A DNA stretch of 64,000 bases from NCBI RefSeq assembly GCF_039543385.1, contig NZ_BAABJQ010000029.1, positions 48,912 to 112,911 of the forward strand. Reading direction: 5' to 3'. Position 1 is the stretch's first letter. Each line of letters begins with the position of its first letter. A program made the translations under genes and the position numbers. Under the pieces are notes generated by a model. The model did not search any database and was not told where the DNA came from. It saw only the letters and a list, made by a program, of their open reading frames with translations. The stretch is from Rugosimonospora acidiphila. GTDB taxonomy: Bacteria > Actinomycetota > Actinomycetes > Mycobacteriales > Micromonosporaceae. Positions 35,532 to 47,700 of this stretch are shown in pieces.

Positions 35532-35766
35532 CCCAATAAGCGTTCACGTTGGCGCGCCGTCTCATGCCAACGCGCGTTGGAAGGAGCCTCAGCCTTGCAG
35601 AACAGCCGGATCAGTGCTTCGCCCTGGCAGGGACACAAACGCTGCCCGGCCTGGTTGCCTCCGATGCGCCACTGGCGAGCCGTCCCGCACGGCTATGGAT
35701 CACCGGCGGCCAGGGGGTCAGTCCTCACCGCCGAAGGCAGAATCCCGTTTGTTGGGCCGGCATGTC

Positions 35767-36015
35767 CTACCCGCCAGAGGCAGGGGGTTTGCGTGCCCTC
35801 ATTCGCCGTGCCCGCCGCGACCTCAGCACCAGTGCATAGCCGAAGAGGCCGACCACGATCACGGCCAGGATCCGCGCGATCGTCCATGGGAGCCGGAGCC
35901 CGGCGAAGCTTCCTGAGGCACGCGCGACCAGCTCGCAGGCCACGACCATCACGATGAGCGGCCCGCTAAGGCCCATGACGATGCGCATCAGGACTACATC
36001 GAGGGGTTTCCGCAT
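35767..36015 (-). CDS. Small two-helix membrane protein
   Basis: 82 residues from an ATG with a strong GGGGAGG ribosome site. Two hydrophobic segments are visible: VVLMRIVMGLSGPLIVMVVA near residues 7-27 and WTIARILAVIVVGLFGYALV near 44-63. An Arg-rich cytoplasmic tail (RSRRARRMRARK) follows. The family is not recognised. It lies between the repeat protein and the LamG protein and is co-directional with the latter, but is separated from it by a terminator. Confidence 0.6.
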   Translation of the reverse strand: MRKPLDVVLMRIVMGLSGPLIVMVVACELVARASGSFAGLRLPWTIARILAVIVVGLFGYALVLRSRRARRMRARKPPASGG

Positions 36016-36171
36016 GCTGCCTCCCCGCCATCACCATTGCCCGGGCTGACCCACCGCCCGTCGCGACCGGCTCACGTCGTGGCACGGCTTCGCTACTTTC
36101 CTGTGATCGCGTGGTCTTGTCAACGCCTCGATGACGGAGTGTAACGGCGTCATGCGTTCCAAGATGTTGGC

Positions 36172-36201
36172 GGCCCGCCCTCACCGAGGTGAGAGCGGGC
36201 C
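36172..36201 (-). terminator. Hairpin terminator of the LamG gene
   Basis: Arms ggcccgc-c-ctcacc (36172-36185) and ggtgag-a-gcgggcc (36188-36201) pair with one mismatch. It lies 17 bases beyond the stop at 36219. Confidence 0.85.
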
Positions 36202-36218
36202 GGCCGGACGATCATGCG

Positions 36219-39200
36219 TTATGAGATTCGTTGGTATAGGGCGTTGATTTGGTCAGGGTTCAGAGCGTAGTGCCAGGTTTCTAGGTCGCTGACGGAGCCG
36301 GGGAAGAGGTCGACGGCGATGCCGGCGGAGATGTCGCAGCCGATGGTGAACGACCCGGTGGCTGCCCAGGGGTCGACGTTGGTAGCGCTGGCGGCTTGGA
36401 CTGCGTTGACGTATAGCTTGGCGGTGTGGGTGGCGGCGTTGTAAACGCCGACGACGTGTGTCCAGGCGGTGGTGGCGCCAGCGGCGTACGCCGTGGTGAC
36501 GGTGGTGGCGCCATCGGAAGTGGGGAAGCTGAAGGCCCAGCCTGGAGCGTCGGCGTGGCTGTAGTTGTATTGCAGTTCGAAGGCGCTGCTGTTCGCGCCG
36601 TCTTCTGCGGCGATGGTGGCGTCGTGGGTGGGGGTGTCGTCGGTGAGTTTGACCCAGGCGGAGATCGTGAAGCTATTCGTGGTGTTCACGGTGAGGGGCG
36701 CGCCTGTGCTGGGAGGATCGGTCTCGGCATAGTTGGTGGTTCCGTCGAGCGTGAGCACCTCCCCGTGCGTGGGATCGTCCGTCCAGTTGTCGAATCCTGT
36801 TAGTGAGGCCTCGTTCAGTTGCCCGCTATTGTCTAGGTAGGGGGTGGCGACATTCCGGGCAGAGTCTGCCATGTATGGGAACAGGTCGTCGAGGGCCCAG
36901 CGGTGCTGCGGGCCTAGGTACGCGTTGGCGAGAGCCGCGTAGCCAGCGTTGGTGAGGTTGACGTGGTCGCTAGTGGCGGCATTGGGGTCGGCCTGAGTCA
37001 AGCCCGTGCTATTAGCGACGCCGATCGCGCTGTCCGCGTCGATGTAGAGCCGAAGCGGTGTCCCCGATTGCCCGAGGATCACGGCTAGCTGCGCGTTTGC
37101 GCCGACGCGGTTCTGGTCGGTACTTGTCTGGCCGCCGCCGCTGGCGCCGCAGGGCTCGTTGTTGTTCGGCCCGGGGTAGCCTCCGCAGGGAGTCAGACCG
37201 ATGCCGACGACGTTGACGCCCCTGAAATAGGTCAGCAGCTGGCTATATGCGTCGCCCAGGCCGCTACCGGATTGGCCGTTGAGGATGTCCTCGAGCCCCT
37301 CGTTCAGGACCACGGTGTTCAAACCGGGTTGGTCGAGGATGTCACGGTCGATGCGCGAGAGGATCGAGGGCCCGCCCGCATCGACTCCATCGTGCGTCTC
37401 GCCGAAATCTTCGATGACCTGATTCGATTCGATGCCTTCGGCGATCGAACCGTAGGGGGCAGGCATGGTCGGTTCGGCGGCGGCGATATCGTCGGACAGG
37501 CGCCGCGAAATGCCGCCGACGGCTGGTGCGCTGTTGGGTTGCCAAGCGTCGGTGAGGTTGTCGCCGAGTACGGCTTGGGTGGGTATTCCCCCAGTCTGGA
37601 CGTCGAGATCAGTAAGGATGTCGGTGAACCAGCCGGCGTTCGTTCCAGCTGCGGCGAAGGCACTGGCGCCGGTGTCGGCTGTGTGGTCGCCGGAGCCGGG
37701 GGCCGTGACGTATTCGTACCCGCTGTTAGACCAGGAGTGCTCTACCAGGTATGGGACGGTGTTTGTAAGGCTGAAGGAAACCAGAACGTACTGGTTGGGG
37801 CTCACGGAGAACTCGAGCGGATTGCTGTAGACCATCCCCCCTTCGGGAATGCTGACACTGGCGCTATTGGTGGAGTCGAATGTGAGGTGTGCGACCGCCC
37901 CCTGGGTTTGCGGTGACGGTGTGACGCCACTCTGTGAATTTGCCACGGTAAGCCCGTCCAAGGCAATGGTGGCGTGACCGATGTTCAGGGGGAACCCTCC
38001 GAGGGCGTTGTCGAGTTTGATGCGGACGGTGTCGCCGGCGATGGTCGGTTTGACGGCGATCCGGAAGGTTAGGTTGCTGAAGTTCTGGCCCGCGTCGTCG
38101 TGCTGCCATTCCGGTGGGTTTGCCCAGGCGCCGGTCCAGGTTTTGCCGTCGTCGGCTTGGACCTGGCCACCAGTGGGTTGCGGGGTCGCGGTGGTGGTGT
38201 TGCGGGTGGCCAGGGAGAAGATGTGCAGCACTGTGGTGTTGTTCCACGGCTGGGTGCTGACGTCCGGCAGGACGATGTCTTTGATGGTCTTGCCGGGCTG
38301 TAGGGGAATGGAGAAGGCGTAGATCTTAGGTTGTGTGGTGGGGTCGGTGACCTGCCCGTCGGGGGTGTTGATGTGCGGCAGGGTCACGGCGGCGAGGCTG
38401 GGCTGCCCGCTGATCCAGTCGGGTGCGACTAGGTTGTAGCTGTCGCTGGCGGCGTCGGTGTAGTCAATCTGACCGCTGGCGGGGCAGTAGTCCGACGGCT
38501 TATCGGAGTCGAAGCAGTAGGTGCCGGCGACCGGCCAGCCTCCGGCGACGAAGGGGGCGGTGCTGACGGTGCCGGGACTGTCCGGGCTTCCTGGCGTGAC
38601 CTGGTGGTCGCTGGATGAGGAAGCCAGGACCATGAGGGATGTTGCGCCTGTGAGGGGAGCGGTGAAGTCGTAGTCGATGGTCTGGTTAGCGGCCAGCACA
38701 TTGTCCATCTCTGGTTGGCCGTTGGCATCAGTCCCGTATGTGGGCAGGGTGAAGGTAGCGCCATCGATGGTGACCTGTTTGCCGGAGACCCATCCGGCGT
38801 TGGTCAGGTCGGTGGCGGAGTAGGAGGCGTACCCGTCAGCGGCGCCGTAGTCCATGTGGTTGTCGGGGCTAATCGCGGTGTTGTTGAAACAGTCAGCGAG
38901 TGTCTGGCAGGAGGTGGTGTCCGCATCTTTGTCGGCCTCGAATCGCCAGGTTTGCATTGCGGAGGCGTCTCCGGCGACGTCGATGGATGCGGCGTAGAGG
39001 GTGTGTGGGCCTGGGGCGTATGGCGTGATGTATAGGTCGGCGGTGTTGTTGACCGCGTCGACGACCTGGTAGGACGGTGGGTTCACCACGGCGGGTGGCT
39101 GGTCGAGGCTGTAGACGAATTTGGTGACGGCGACCGAGCTGGTGTTGGTGACGGTGAAGTAGCCGGTGGTGTCGGCGGTCGCGCCCTTGCCGCCTCCGTT

Positions 39201-41267
39201 GTCGATGTTGGGGAAGTTGTGGTCGGGGTTGTCCAGTTCCGGCGCGTCGGGTGCGGTCGGTTCCGCTGTGTAGTGGCAGGTCGCGGTGGACCAGGCGGAG
39301 GTGTTGATGCCGTCGCTGACTTGGACTTGCCAGTCGACGACTTGTCCGTCGGTGAGGGTATTGGTGAAGCTCGCCGGTAGGGTGTATTTGGCTACCGATC
39401 CGGAGGCGAGGCTGTCGCCGGACAGGCCGGTGTGGGTGGTGCTGGTGCCATTGATCCAGTACTTGAACGTGGCCTGCAGGTGGTCGACGTCGGGGTCGCT
39501 GATGGTCGACGACAGCGCAGGAGGGCTACTCTGGGTACTCTTGCCCATGTAGGGGTATGGGGCGGCGGTGGCGCAGCCGACATTGTCGGCACCGTTGGTG
39601 GCGCGCATCTGAGCGGCGCCAGGAGTGTTGGGTATCCGGTTGTAGTTGATCTGCAGGGTGGGGTTGTCGTAGAAGCGGCTGAAGCCACTGTTATTGCCCG
39701 ACGCCTCGGCCGCGTCTTCGGCCAGCGCGACGGTGAACTGGGTGGTGTGCTGCGCCACGACGGTACGCACCGCGCTTGTGGCGTCGAAGCCAACGTCGAC
39801 CTTTTCGGGAGCGGTGGGGCTACAGCCGGTCCGGCCTGCCGGCCCGACAACCTTTGTGCTAAGCGCGCCAGAGAGGTAGCCGGGCTTGTTGTTCCAGTCG
39901 GTGCTCGAGCCGATGCCGCCGGACCAGTGGAGGTTGACGGTGGAGTCGCCGCAGGTGGCGGAGTACTCCTTGCTGGCGTTTACGGTCGCGCTGCTGATGT
40001 TGGCTCCGAACAGAAGGCTGGGCATCGACCACTGGTAGTAGGCGCGCATAATGCCTTCGCAGCCGCCGGGCCAGCCCTTGCTGGTACCGACACCGAGGTG
40101 GCCGCTGTCGCCGGAGGCTTCGCTGGCGTTGTTGTACAGCGAGACGCCGTTACACGGGGCGCCTTGCTTAACCTCGTCGAAGGCGGGGGTTCCGGCGTTT
40201 CCGATCTTCCAGTTGGCGGTCGGATCGATGTAGACCGGGTACACGGTTGACGTCGAGGTCAGCATGCCCGCGTCGGGGGTCAGGCGTAGTACGCCTCTGG
40301 TGTCTTCGGCCTGAACGGTGGCGATGTGGGCGGCCGCGCCAGGGTGCCCGGTGTCCGACGGGTCCGGTAGAGCCTGGCTCGTGTTGGGGGTAGCGGCCTT
40401 GGCGCCGGCTGCGGGAGCGGTGGCGGTCTGGGAATCCCACATGATCGGTGAGGCCGATTCCAGCACGCTGTGCCCGTCGGTGCTGGCCACCGCGATGCCC
40501 TGAGGTGCCTGCGCCGTGGTGTGGACGCCGCCGGTCAGAGTGCTGGACAGGGTGAGATCGGCCAGCTGGGGATTCTTCGCGGCCTCGGCGTTCTTGACAA
40601 CGAGGACATCGCTGAAGCCGCCGGTGTCGGTGGCCGAGACCACGAGGTCGACGCCGGACAGAACGTTGGGGTAGGTCGCGGTGGCCCCGGAAACGGTCGG
40701 CTTCGGAAGGGCGGTCGGCCAGGACAGCGAGTATCGGGTGGAGCCCGAAGAGGTGGTCAGCAGCGGCCCGGTGCCGCCGTCGGAGAACATGACGTTGCCG
40801 TAGGCGGTGGCCGCGGGCATCAGACCATTCGCGGTGACGTGCAGAGTCGTGTCGACCGGTACCCAGGTGTCATCCTGTTTCGTGCGGACCGGGTCGGGAT
40901 TACCGGAAAGGCTGAATCCGCCCCCGGGCTGAGCAGTGACCTGCTGGGTCTCAGTGGTCAGGGCGTCAACCACAACCGGCTTACCGGTGGCGCTGGCCTT
41001 CCTCGCAGCGGCCTGCATCGCCTGGTCTTGTGTGGGGCTCGGCCCGTACCCATCGTCAAGGGTGTCCATCCCGGACGGTCGGGGAGGCGTCTGGGGCAAC
41101 GGGGCCGCGTTGCCGGAACTTTGCGGAGGGGCGGGCGGTGGCGCAGGCGCGGCCGACGCCGGCGCCACGTTCACGAAGGCGCCTGCGGCGGTCAGGGCGA
41201 CGCTGAGCAGGATCGCGCCGCGGTAACGGCCTCTCCTGGTCCTGTGGCGAGGATGCGGTCTGTCCAC
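36219..41267 (-). CDS. Large secreted protein: DNRLRE-like, SGNH-like and LamG domains
   Basis: About 1682 residues from the GTG at 41267, which has GGAAGGGA seven bases upstream. Residues 15-45 are a signal peptide (YRGAILLSVALTAAGAFVNV, cleavage after ASAAPA). Next come a beta-rich region ending in VYPVYIDPTANWKIG, then a DNRLRE-like stretch (RAYYQWSMPSLLFGANISSA) and Ig/fibronectin-like segments. An SGNH-hydrolase-like domain follows (LGDNLTDAWQPN, NTVVLNEGLEDILNG, SDHVNLTNAGYAALANAY). The last ~190 residues are a LamG/concanavalin jelly roll (TNSFTISAWVKLTDDTPTHD). The usual catalytic Ser, Asn and His of SGNH blocks I, III and V are replaced. It is divergent from the RHS toxin gene, a pairing often seen in actinomycetes, and may help present or release that exoprotein. 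Confidence 0.85.
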   Translation of the reverse strand: MDRPHPRHRTRRGRYRGAILLSVALTAAGAFVNVAPASAAPAPPPAPPQSSGNAAPLPQTPPRPSGMDTLDDGYGPSPTQDQAMQAAARKASATGKPVVVDALTTETQQVTAQPGGGFSLSGNPDPVRTKQDDTWVPVDTTLHVTANGLMPAATAYGNVMFSDGGTGPLLTTSSGSTRYSLSWPTALPKPTVSGATATYPNVLSGVDLVVSATDTGGFSDVLVVKNAEAAKNPQLADLTLSSTLTGGVHTTAQAPQGIAVASTDGHSVLESASPIMWDSQTATAPAAGAKAATPNTSQALPDPSDTGHPGAAAHIATVQAEDTRGVLRLTPDAGMLTSTSTVYPVYIDPTANWKIGNAGTPAFDEVKQGAPCNGVSLYNNASEASGDSGHLGVGTSKGWPGGCEGIMRAYYQWSMPSLLFGANISSATVNASKEYSATCGDSTVNLHWSGGIGSSTDWNNKPGYLSGALSTKVVGPAGRTGCSPTAPEKVDVGFDATSAVRTVVAQHTTQFTVALAEDAAEASGNNSGFSRFYDNPTLQINYNRIPNTPGAAQMRATNGADNVGCATAAPYPYMGKSTQSSPPALSSTISDPDVDHLQATFKYWINGTSTTHTGLSGDSLASGSVAKYTLPASFTNTLTDGQVVDWQVQVSDGINTSAWSTATCHYTAEPTAPDAPELDNPDHNFPNIDNGGGKGATADTTGYFTVTNTSSVAVTKFVYSLDQPPAVVNPPSYQVVDAVNNTADLYITPYAPGPHTLYAASIDVAGDASAMQTWRFEADKDADTTSCQTLADCFNNTAISPDNHMDYGAADGYASYSATDLTNAGWVSGKQVTIDGATFTLPTYGTDANGQPEMDNVLAANQTIDYDFTAPLTGATSLMVLASSSSDHQVTPGSPDSPGTVSTAPFVAGGWPVAGTYCFDSDKPSDYCPASGQIDYTDAASDSYNLVAPDWISGQPSLAAVTLPHINTPDGQVTDPTTQPKIYAFSIPLQPGKTIKDIVLPDVSTQPWNNTTVLHIFSLATRNTTTATPQPTGGQVQADDGKTWTGAWANPPEWQHDDAGQNFSNLTFRIAVKPTIAGDTVRIKLDNALGGFPLNIGHATIALDGLTVANSQSGVTPSPQTQGAVAHLTFDSTNSASVSIPEGGMVYSNPLEFSVSPNQYVLVSFSLTNTVPYLVEHSWSNSGYEYVTAPGSGDHTADTGASAFAAAGTNAGWFTDILTDLDVQTGGIPTQAVLGDNLTDAWQPNSAPAVGGISRRLSDDIAAAEPTMPAPYGSIAEGIESNQVIEDFGETHDGVDAGGPSILSRIDRDILDQPGLNTVVLNEGLEDILNGQSGSGLGDAYSQLLTYFRGVNVVGIGLTPCGGYPGPNNNEPCGASGGGQTSTDQNRVGANAQLAVILGQSGTPLRLYIDADSAIGVANSTGLTQADPNAATSDHVNLTNAGYAALANAYLGPQHRWALDDLFPYMADSARNVATPYLDNSGQLNEASLTGFDNWTDDPTHGEVLTLDGTTNYAETDPPSTGAPLTVNTTNSFTISAWVKLTDDTPTHDATIAAEDGANSSAFELQYNYSHADAPGWAFSFPTSDGATTVTTAYAAGATTAWTHVVGVYNAATHTAKLYVNAVQAASATNVDPWAATGSFTIGCDISAGIAVDLFPGSVSDLETWHYALNPDQINALYQRIS

Positions 41268-41742
41268 GGACGTTCCCTTCCATGTCACCCAGCGCACTGA
41301 ACCGCGCCGGAATGGCTGGTGAATAGTTGCGCGACTGCGGACACCGTGAGGTCCGGTCCTTGGAGGTGCACCGCAGAAGCCCAATGCCGGATCGGCGAAA
41401 ACACGGGGACGCAGTCGCGGCCAAGGGTTCGTGCGTCAAGGCCGTCTCGCCCAGAACGGCGAGAAGCGACCACGCACGGTGACTCCCTTCCCCGTTTCAG
41501 TGAGCGAAACCTAGGTGTTCCGCCTCCCGCCGGCAAGGGTTCGTCCGGCCCACCTTCATGATCATGTAAAAACACCGATTCCGCGCATATCGAATAAGAG
41601 TTAAGAACATGAGCAAATAAATGCATGTCGATTAGCCTGACGAAAAGTAATCACCGCTGGTCAGCGCCGGTCGCTACTCCAGAGCCCTGAATCCCTGTCT
41701 TCCCAACGGTTTGCGCGATCTGATACGGTCCGCTCGCTGTCC
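41268..41742. promoter_or_regulatory. Divergent intergenic region with AT-rich core
   Basis: 475 bases separate two very large divergent exoprotein genes. The part 41560-41660 is strikingly AT-rich for this genome (aaaaacacc, aataagagttaag, gagcaaataaatgcatg). TGATACGGT near 41718 could be a -10 region for the RHS gene. No operator dyad is evident. Confidence 0.45.
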
Positions 41743-44700
41743 GTGATCAACGTCGCCGACGAGAATGGCTTCGACATGGGTGTGCGTCGCACGCGGTTGT
41801 TGTTCGACTCCGGCACCACCGAGCGCCGCGGGTGGCACCGCTGGCGCGACCTGCTGTCTGGGGTCACCGTGCTGGCGATGGTGGCCGCCGTATTAGCCGG
41901 AATACCACCGACCGCGGCGGTCGCCAAGGACCGTTTCAGCCCCCCGCCTCTGCCGAAGACGAGGGCTGTCCCGGTCACGCCGGTGAAGAGCCATTACCAG
42001 AAGCCGAAGCCGATGCCGCAGTGGCAACCGTCGGCGATTGTGTGGCCGTCGGGCAGCGCGGACGCCACCCTGACCTCCACAGCCGTGGAATCGTCTGCGG
42101 CGGCCGGGACCTCACCGGCCGGCCTTACATCCGCCGGCTCGGCAAGTGCGTCCCCGAAGGTGCGAGCGGGCTCCCTACCAGTGTGGCTCGGGCCGCCCAC
42201 CGCGAAGCCTGCCGGCAGAGACGCCAAGGCCGTCGCCGACACCGACGGGACCGCCGCGGGTGTGGCCAAGGTACACGTCGACGTGGCACCGCAGGCGGCC
42301 GCGACCGCGGCCGGCATTCATGGGGTAATCCTGTCGCTGAGCCGATCCGACGGCGGCACGGCTCCCGGTGAAGTGCATGTCATGCTGTCGTATGCGCAGT
42401 TCCAGGACGCGTTCGGTGGTGACTGGGGTTCGCGGCTGCGGTTGAGGGCGCTGCCTGCCTGTGCGGTGTCCACACCGGCGACACCATCCTGCCGCGTGGA
42501 AACAGCGGTGACGTTCACCAACGACGTGAGCTCTCAGATGCTGCAGGCCGATGTCACGATCCCGGCGGCAACGGCGGGGCAGCGGGCCGGCACGATGGTA
42601 TTGGCGGCCGACGCGTCCGGCGACAGCGGAGGCGGTGGAGACTTCACCGCGACCTCGTTGAGCACGTCCGGCACCTGGAGCGCCGGCGGTGCCGGCGACT
42701 CATTCGACTGGTCCTACCCGATCACCGTGCCAGATGTACCCGGCGACCTCACGCCGCAGATCGCACTGTCGTACGACTCGCAGTCCCAGGACGGGTTGAC
42801 CTCGTCGACGAACAACCAGGCGTCGTGGATCGGCGATGGGTGGGACTACTCCCCTGGCTACATCGAGCGGTCCTACCCGTCGTGCAACGACAACCCGAAG
42901 GGGCCAACCAAGACGGGCGACAGCTGCTGGTCGGACAGCGCGAACACCTTGACGATGTCCTTGGGCAGTTCCAGCAGTCAGCTCGTCAAGGACGACAAGA
43001 CCGGCATCTACCACCCGCAGAACGACACGAACGAGAAGGTGGAACTGCTCTCCGGGGCGCCCAACGGGGCGTACAACGGCGAGTACTGGCGCATCACCAC
43101 CGCGGACGGTATCCAGTACTACTTCGGCAAGAACCAGCTCCCGGGCTACGCCTCCGGAGACACCGCGACAAACTCGGTATACACCGAACCCGTGTTCTTT
43201 ACCTCCCAGGTGACAGGCCGGGAGTCCTGCTACAACGCGACGTTCGTGAAGTCCTTCTGCCAGGACGCCTACAGGTGGAACCTGGACTACGTGGTGGACA
43301 CCCATCACGACACGATCGCGTACTACTACCACCCAGAGACCAACTACTACTCCACCGACTCGGGTACGACAGCGAACGCCTCCTACGTCCGCGGCGGCTA
43401 CCTCGAGAAGATCGCGTATGGTCAGCGGGACGGTCAGGTCTACACCACCCAGCCGGCCGCGCAGGTCCTCTTCGCCACGAACGGCCGGTGCGACACCTCC
43501 GACACCGGGTGTGACACCTCCACCCTGACTTCCACCACCGCGTCGCACTGGCCCGACGTGCCGTTCGACGAAAACTGCGCGAACAAGGCTGCGTGCGCCA
43601 ACGTGTCGCCGACGTTCTGGACCGAGAGCATGCTGACCGGCATCCAGACCCAGGCGCTAGTGAACGGCACGGAGACCAACGTCGACTCCTGGAGCCTGAA
43701 GCACTCGCTGCCGCCCACCGGAGACAGCACCAAGCCGTCCCTGTGGCTATCCTCGATCACCCGCACCGGTCAGGACACGACCGCCGCGCCGGGTTCTTCG
43801 ACGATCCCGTTGCCTACGGTGACCTTCACCGGACGAGGGATGGCGAACCGAGTAGCGGCGAACGACGGGAACCTGCCGATCACCCGGCAGCGCATGTACG
43901 AGATCGACACCGAAACCGGTGAGAAGATCAGCATCAACTACTCCACGGCTGTCTGTCCCACCTGCGTACCCAGTGACCCGTCGCACAACACGACGCTGGC
44001 CTACCCGGACTACTGGACCCGGGACGGGCAGAGCGATCCCAGTCTGGACTGGTTCAACAAATACGTCGTGACTGACGTGACCCAGCAGGACCCGACCGGC
44101 GGTGCCGCGAACGACGACATCATCACGAAGTACACCCCGGACGGCTCCCCAGCCTGGCACTACAACGACGACCCGACGACCCCGACATCGCGACGGACCT
44201 GGGACCAATGGCGCGGCTACGCCGGCATGAGCGTGTCCACGGGTACGGCACCGGATCCGGTCACCAAGACTACGTACAAGTACCTCCAGGGCATGGATGG
44301 TGACACCCTGTCAGCATCCAGTACTCGCTCCGTGTCGGTGACGGACTCGAGAGGCGATTCGGTTCGAGACCTGAACCAGTACTCGGGGATGACCTACGAG
44401 ACTCAAGTCTTCAACGGCTCCGACATCGTCACCGACACCATCACCGACCCCTACACCTCCGTCGCGACCGCCAGTCATACCTATGACCCATCGACGGGGT
44501 TGCCGGCCTCGCAGGCGTTCCACACCGGCACCGCGAAGACCCGGGTGTACACGCCGTTGGCGGACGGCACGACGCGGGAGACGGAGACCGACACCAGCTA
44601 CGACGGCTACGGCCGCCCGGTCAAGGTCGATGACAAGGGCGACGTGAATACCAGCTCCGATGACCTGTGTACCACCACGTCGTACGCGGACAGCACCACG

Positions 44701-47700
44701 GCGTGGATCCTGGACCTGGACTCGGAAGTCTCCACCGTGTCGGTGGACTGTTCAACCACTGCGTCGGTGCCGGACGATGTCGTCTCCGACGACCAGACGT
44801 TCTACGACAACTCCACCACGCTGGGCGCGGCGCCCACGCTCGGAGACGTCACAATGACCAAGGAGGTCGCCTCCTACACCGGCTCCACCCCGAACTACAT
44901 CACCACCCAGACCTTGAGGGTCGACCAGTACGGACGCACCACAAGCTCCACCGACGCGGACAACCACACGACCTTGACCGCGTACACCCCGAGCAGCGGC
45001 GCGCAACCCACCCAGATCGCCACCCTCGATCCAATGCACCTCAAGACCACCACGCAGTACGACCCCTTGCGCAACCTGCCTACCACCGTCACCGACCCGG
45101 CCGGATACCTCACCACCGAGCAGTACGACGCGCTAGGCCGCCTCACCGCGGTATACAAGCCCGGCAACCCGGTCGGGACCGGCAAACCAAACTTGAAGTA
45201 CAGCTACACCGTATCCAGCACCGGCCCGTCCGTTGAGGACACGTACACCCTCAACCACGACGGCAGCGCCTACGCACTGTCGGAGACGCTGTACGACTCA
45301 ATGCTGCGGGCCCGAGAGACTCAGGTGGAGACCCCTAGCAACGGGCGGACCATCACCGACACCATTTACAACAGCGACGGGTGGCAGTCCCAGGTCGCGG
45401 GCCCGTATTTCGATCCGAATCCCGTCTCCACCACTCTCGTCCAGGCCCAAGCGGGCCTCGTCGACTCGATCACCGGCTATCTCTACGACCCGGCGGGCCG
45501 CACGAAGGCAGAGATCGCGTCCACACGGGGCACCCAGACATGGCAGACCACCTACATCTACGGCGGCAACTTCACCACCACCATCCCGCCCGCCGGAGCG
45601 ACCCCCACCACCACGGTCACTGACGCCCGCGGGAACACCACCGACCTGATCCAATACCACGCGGGGGTGTCACCCGACTATCTGCATCGGTCCGCCGACA
45701 CCTTCGACGACACCAGGTACACCTACTACCCCGACGGCAACCAGCACACCGAAGTCGACCCGGCAGGAAACAGTTGGTCCTGGCAGTACAACCTGCGCGG
45801 CCAGCAGACCCAGTCCAACGACCCGGACACCGGTCAGTCCACCACCACCTACGACAACGCCGACCAACTGCTCACCACCACCGACTCGCAGGGCCACCAG
45901 ACCACCTACACGTACAACCCGGACGGCCAGAAGACCGGCGCCTACGACACCACGGCCACACAGACCCTGAGCACCGGTAACGCGATCGCCACCTGGACCT
46001 ACGACGCTCAGGGCCGGCCCAGCGCGACGACGTCTTACTCCGACGGCGACATCTACACCTCGACCATCGCCGGCTACAACCCTCAGGACCAACCCACCGG
46101 GAACAAAATCACCCTCACCGGCACCGACGCCGCTCTCGTCCCCTCCAGCGGATACAGCTTCGGTTACGGCTACACATACAACGGCATGCGGGACGAGGAA
46201 GACGACCCCACCACCGGCGACCTGCCCGCGGAAGACCTCACCTACGGCTACGACAACCTCGACGAACCGACCTCCCTGGACAGCCCGGCGCTTCCTGGCG
46301 GTGTGGCATGGGACTATGTGAGCGCGGTCGGGTACGACGAATTCGGCAAGCCACTGCGGTATACGTTCGGCCCCTCCACCAACCGAGTCCTAGCGGACAT
46401 GACCTATGATCCGCAGACCCAGGCGCTGACCAAAATCTCCACCAGCACCGATGCGGCCGGCCTGATCGACGATGTGTCCTACACGTTCGGCAACAGCGAT
46501 GTGTCCAAGGGCGCGGGGTTGCTGACCAAGACCGTTGACAAGTACAACGGCGGCACCACCGTAGACACCCAGTGCTACCAGTACGACTACGCGCAGCGGC
46601 TCCAACAGGCCTGGACCGCCACCGACTCGTGTGCCGCCGATCCCGACTCCAACAGCGGCTCCTCGGTAGGGGGCCCAGTCGCCCCGTACTGGCAGTCCTG
46701 GACCTACGACACCGCCGGTAACCGACAGACCGAGACTGACCACGACACCACCGGCAACAGCACCCAGGACACGGTCACCACCTACCAATACCCCGCCGCT
46801 GGGTCCGCCACCGACCAGCCGCACACCCTACGCAGCACCACCGTCGCCGGCCCCAGCGCCACCGCCGCCACCTACAGCTACGACACCTCGGGTGAGACGA
46901 GGCGCATCACGGGCGGGACTCTGGGCGACCAGACCCTCACCTGGAACGACCAGGGCCGACTCGCCACTGACACAACCATCGCCGGCACCACCTCGTACGT
47001 CTACGACGGCGACGGGAACCTGCTGGTCCGCCGTGATCCCGGCTCGACCACGCTCTACCTCGGCGACGAACAGGTGGTACTCAACGGCTCGGGCAAACTG
47101 GACGCCACCCGGTACTACACCATGAACGGCGCTACGATCGCCGCCCGAACCGGCACCAGCAATCCTGACTACCTCATCCCCGACCGACAGGGCACCGACC
47201 AGCTATCGATCGCCTCTGACACCGAAGCCGTGACTCGCCGTCAGTACCTCCCCTTTGGACAGGTCCGCGGCACCGCGCCGACCGCCTGGCCCGGCGACAA
47301 GGGCTTCGTCGGCGGGGACCAGGACGCCACCACGAGCCTGGAGAACCTGGGCGCTCGTGAATACGACGCGAGCACCGGTCGGTTCCTGTCCGCAGACCCA
47401 GTGTTCGAAGCCGGCGACCCGACCCAACTCAACGGATACGGCTACGCGGGCAACAACCCGGTGACCCGAAGCGACCCAAGCGGCGAGACAGGCCGACCCT
47501 GCCCCGACGGCGACTGCTCCGTTCCTCCGGCAAATCCCAACGGGGCATACGAATGCAAGCAGGGCTGCACCAACGGCCACCCGTCGGACCCCAAGACGCC
47601 CGACCCGGGCAAGAGCACTAGCCACCCGACCAAGAAAAAGAAGAAGGGCCTCTTCTCCCGCGTCGTCAAATCCAGCCTGCTCAAGCACGTAGCTCACGCG

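Noticed and set aside
35472..35957. Plus-strand reading frame after the repeat protein
   Set aside because: Composition is that of an antisense or noncoding frame; the minus-strand membrane gene with GGGGAGG explains its right half.
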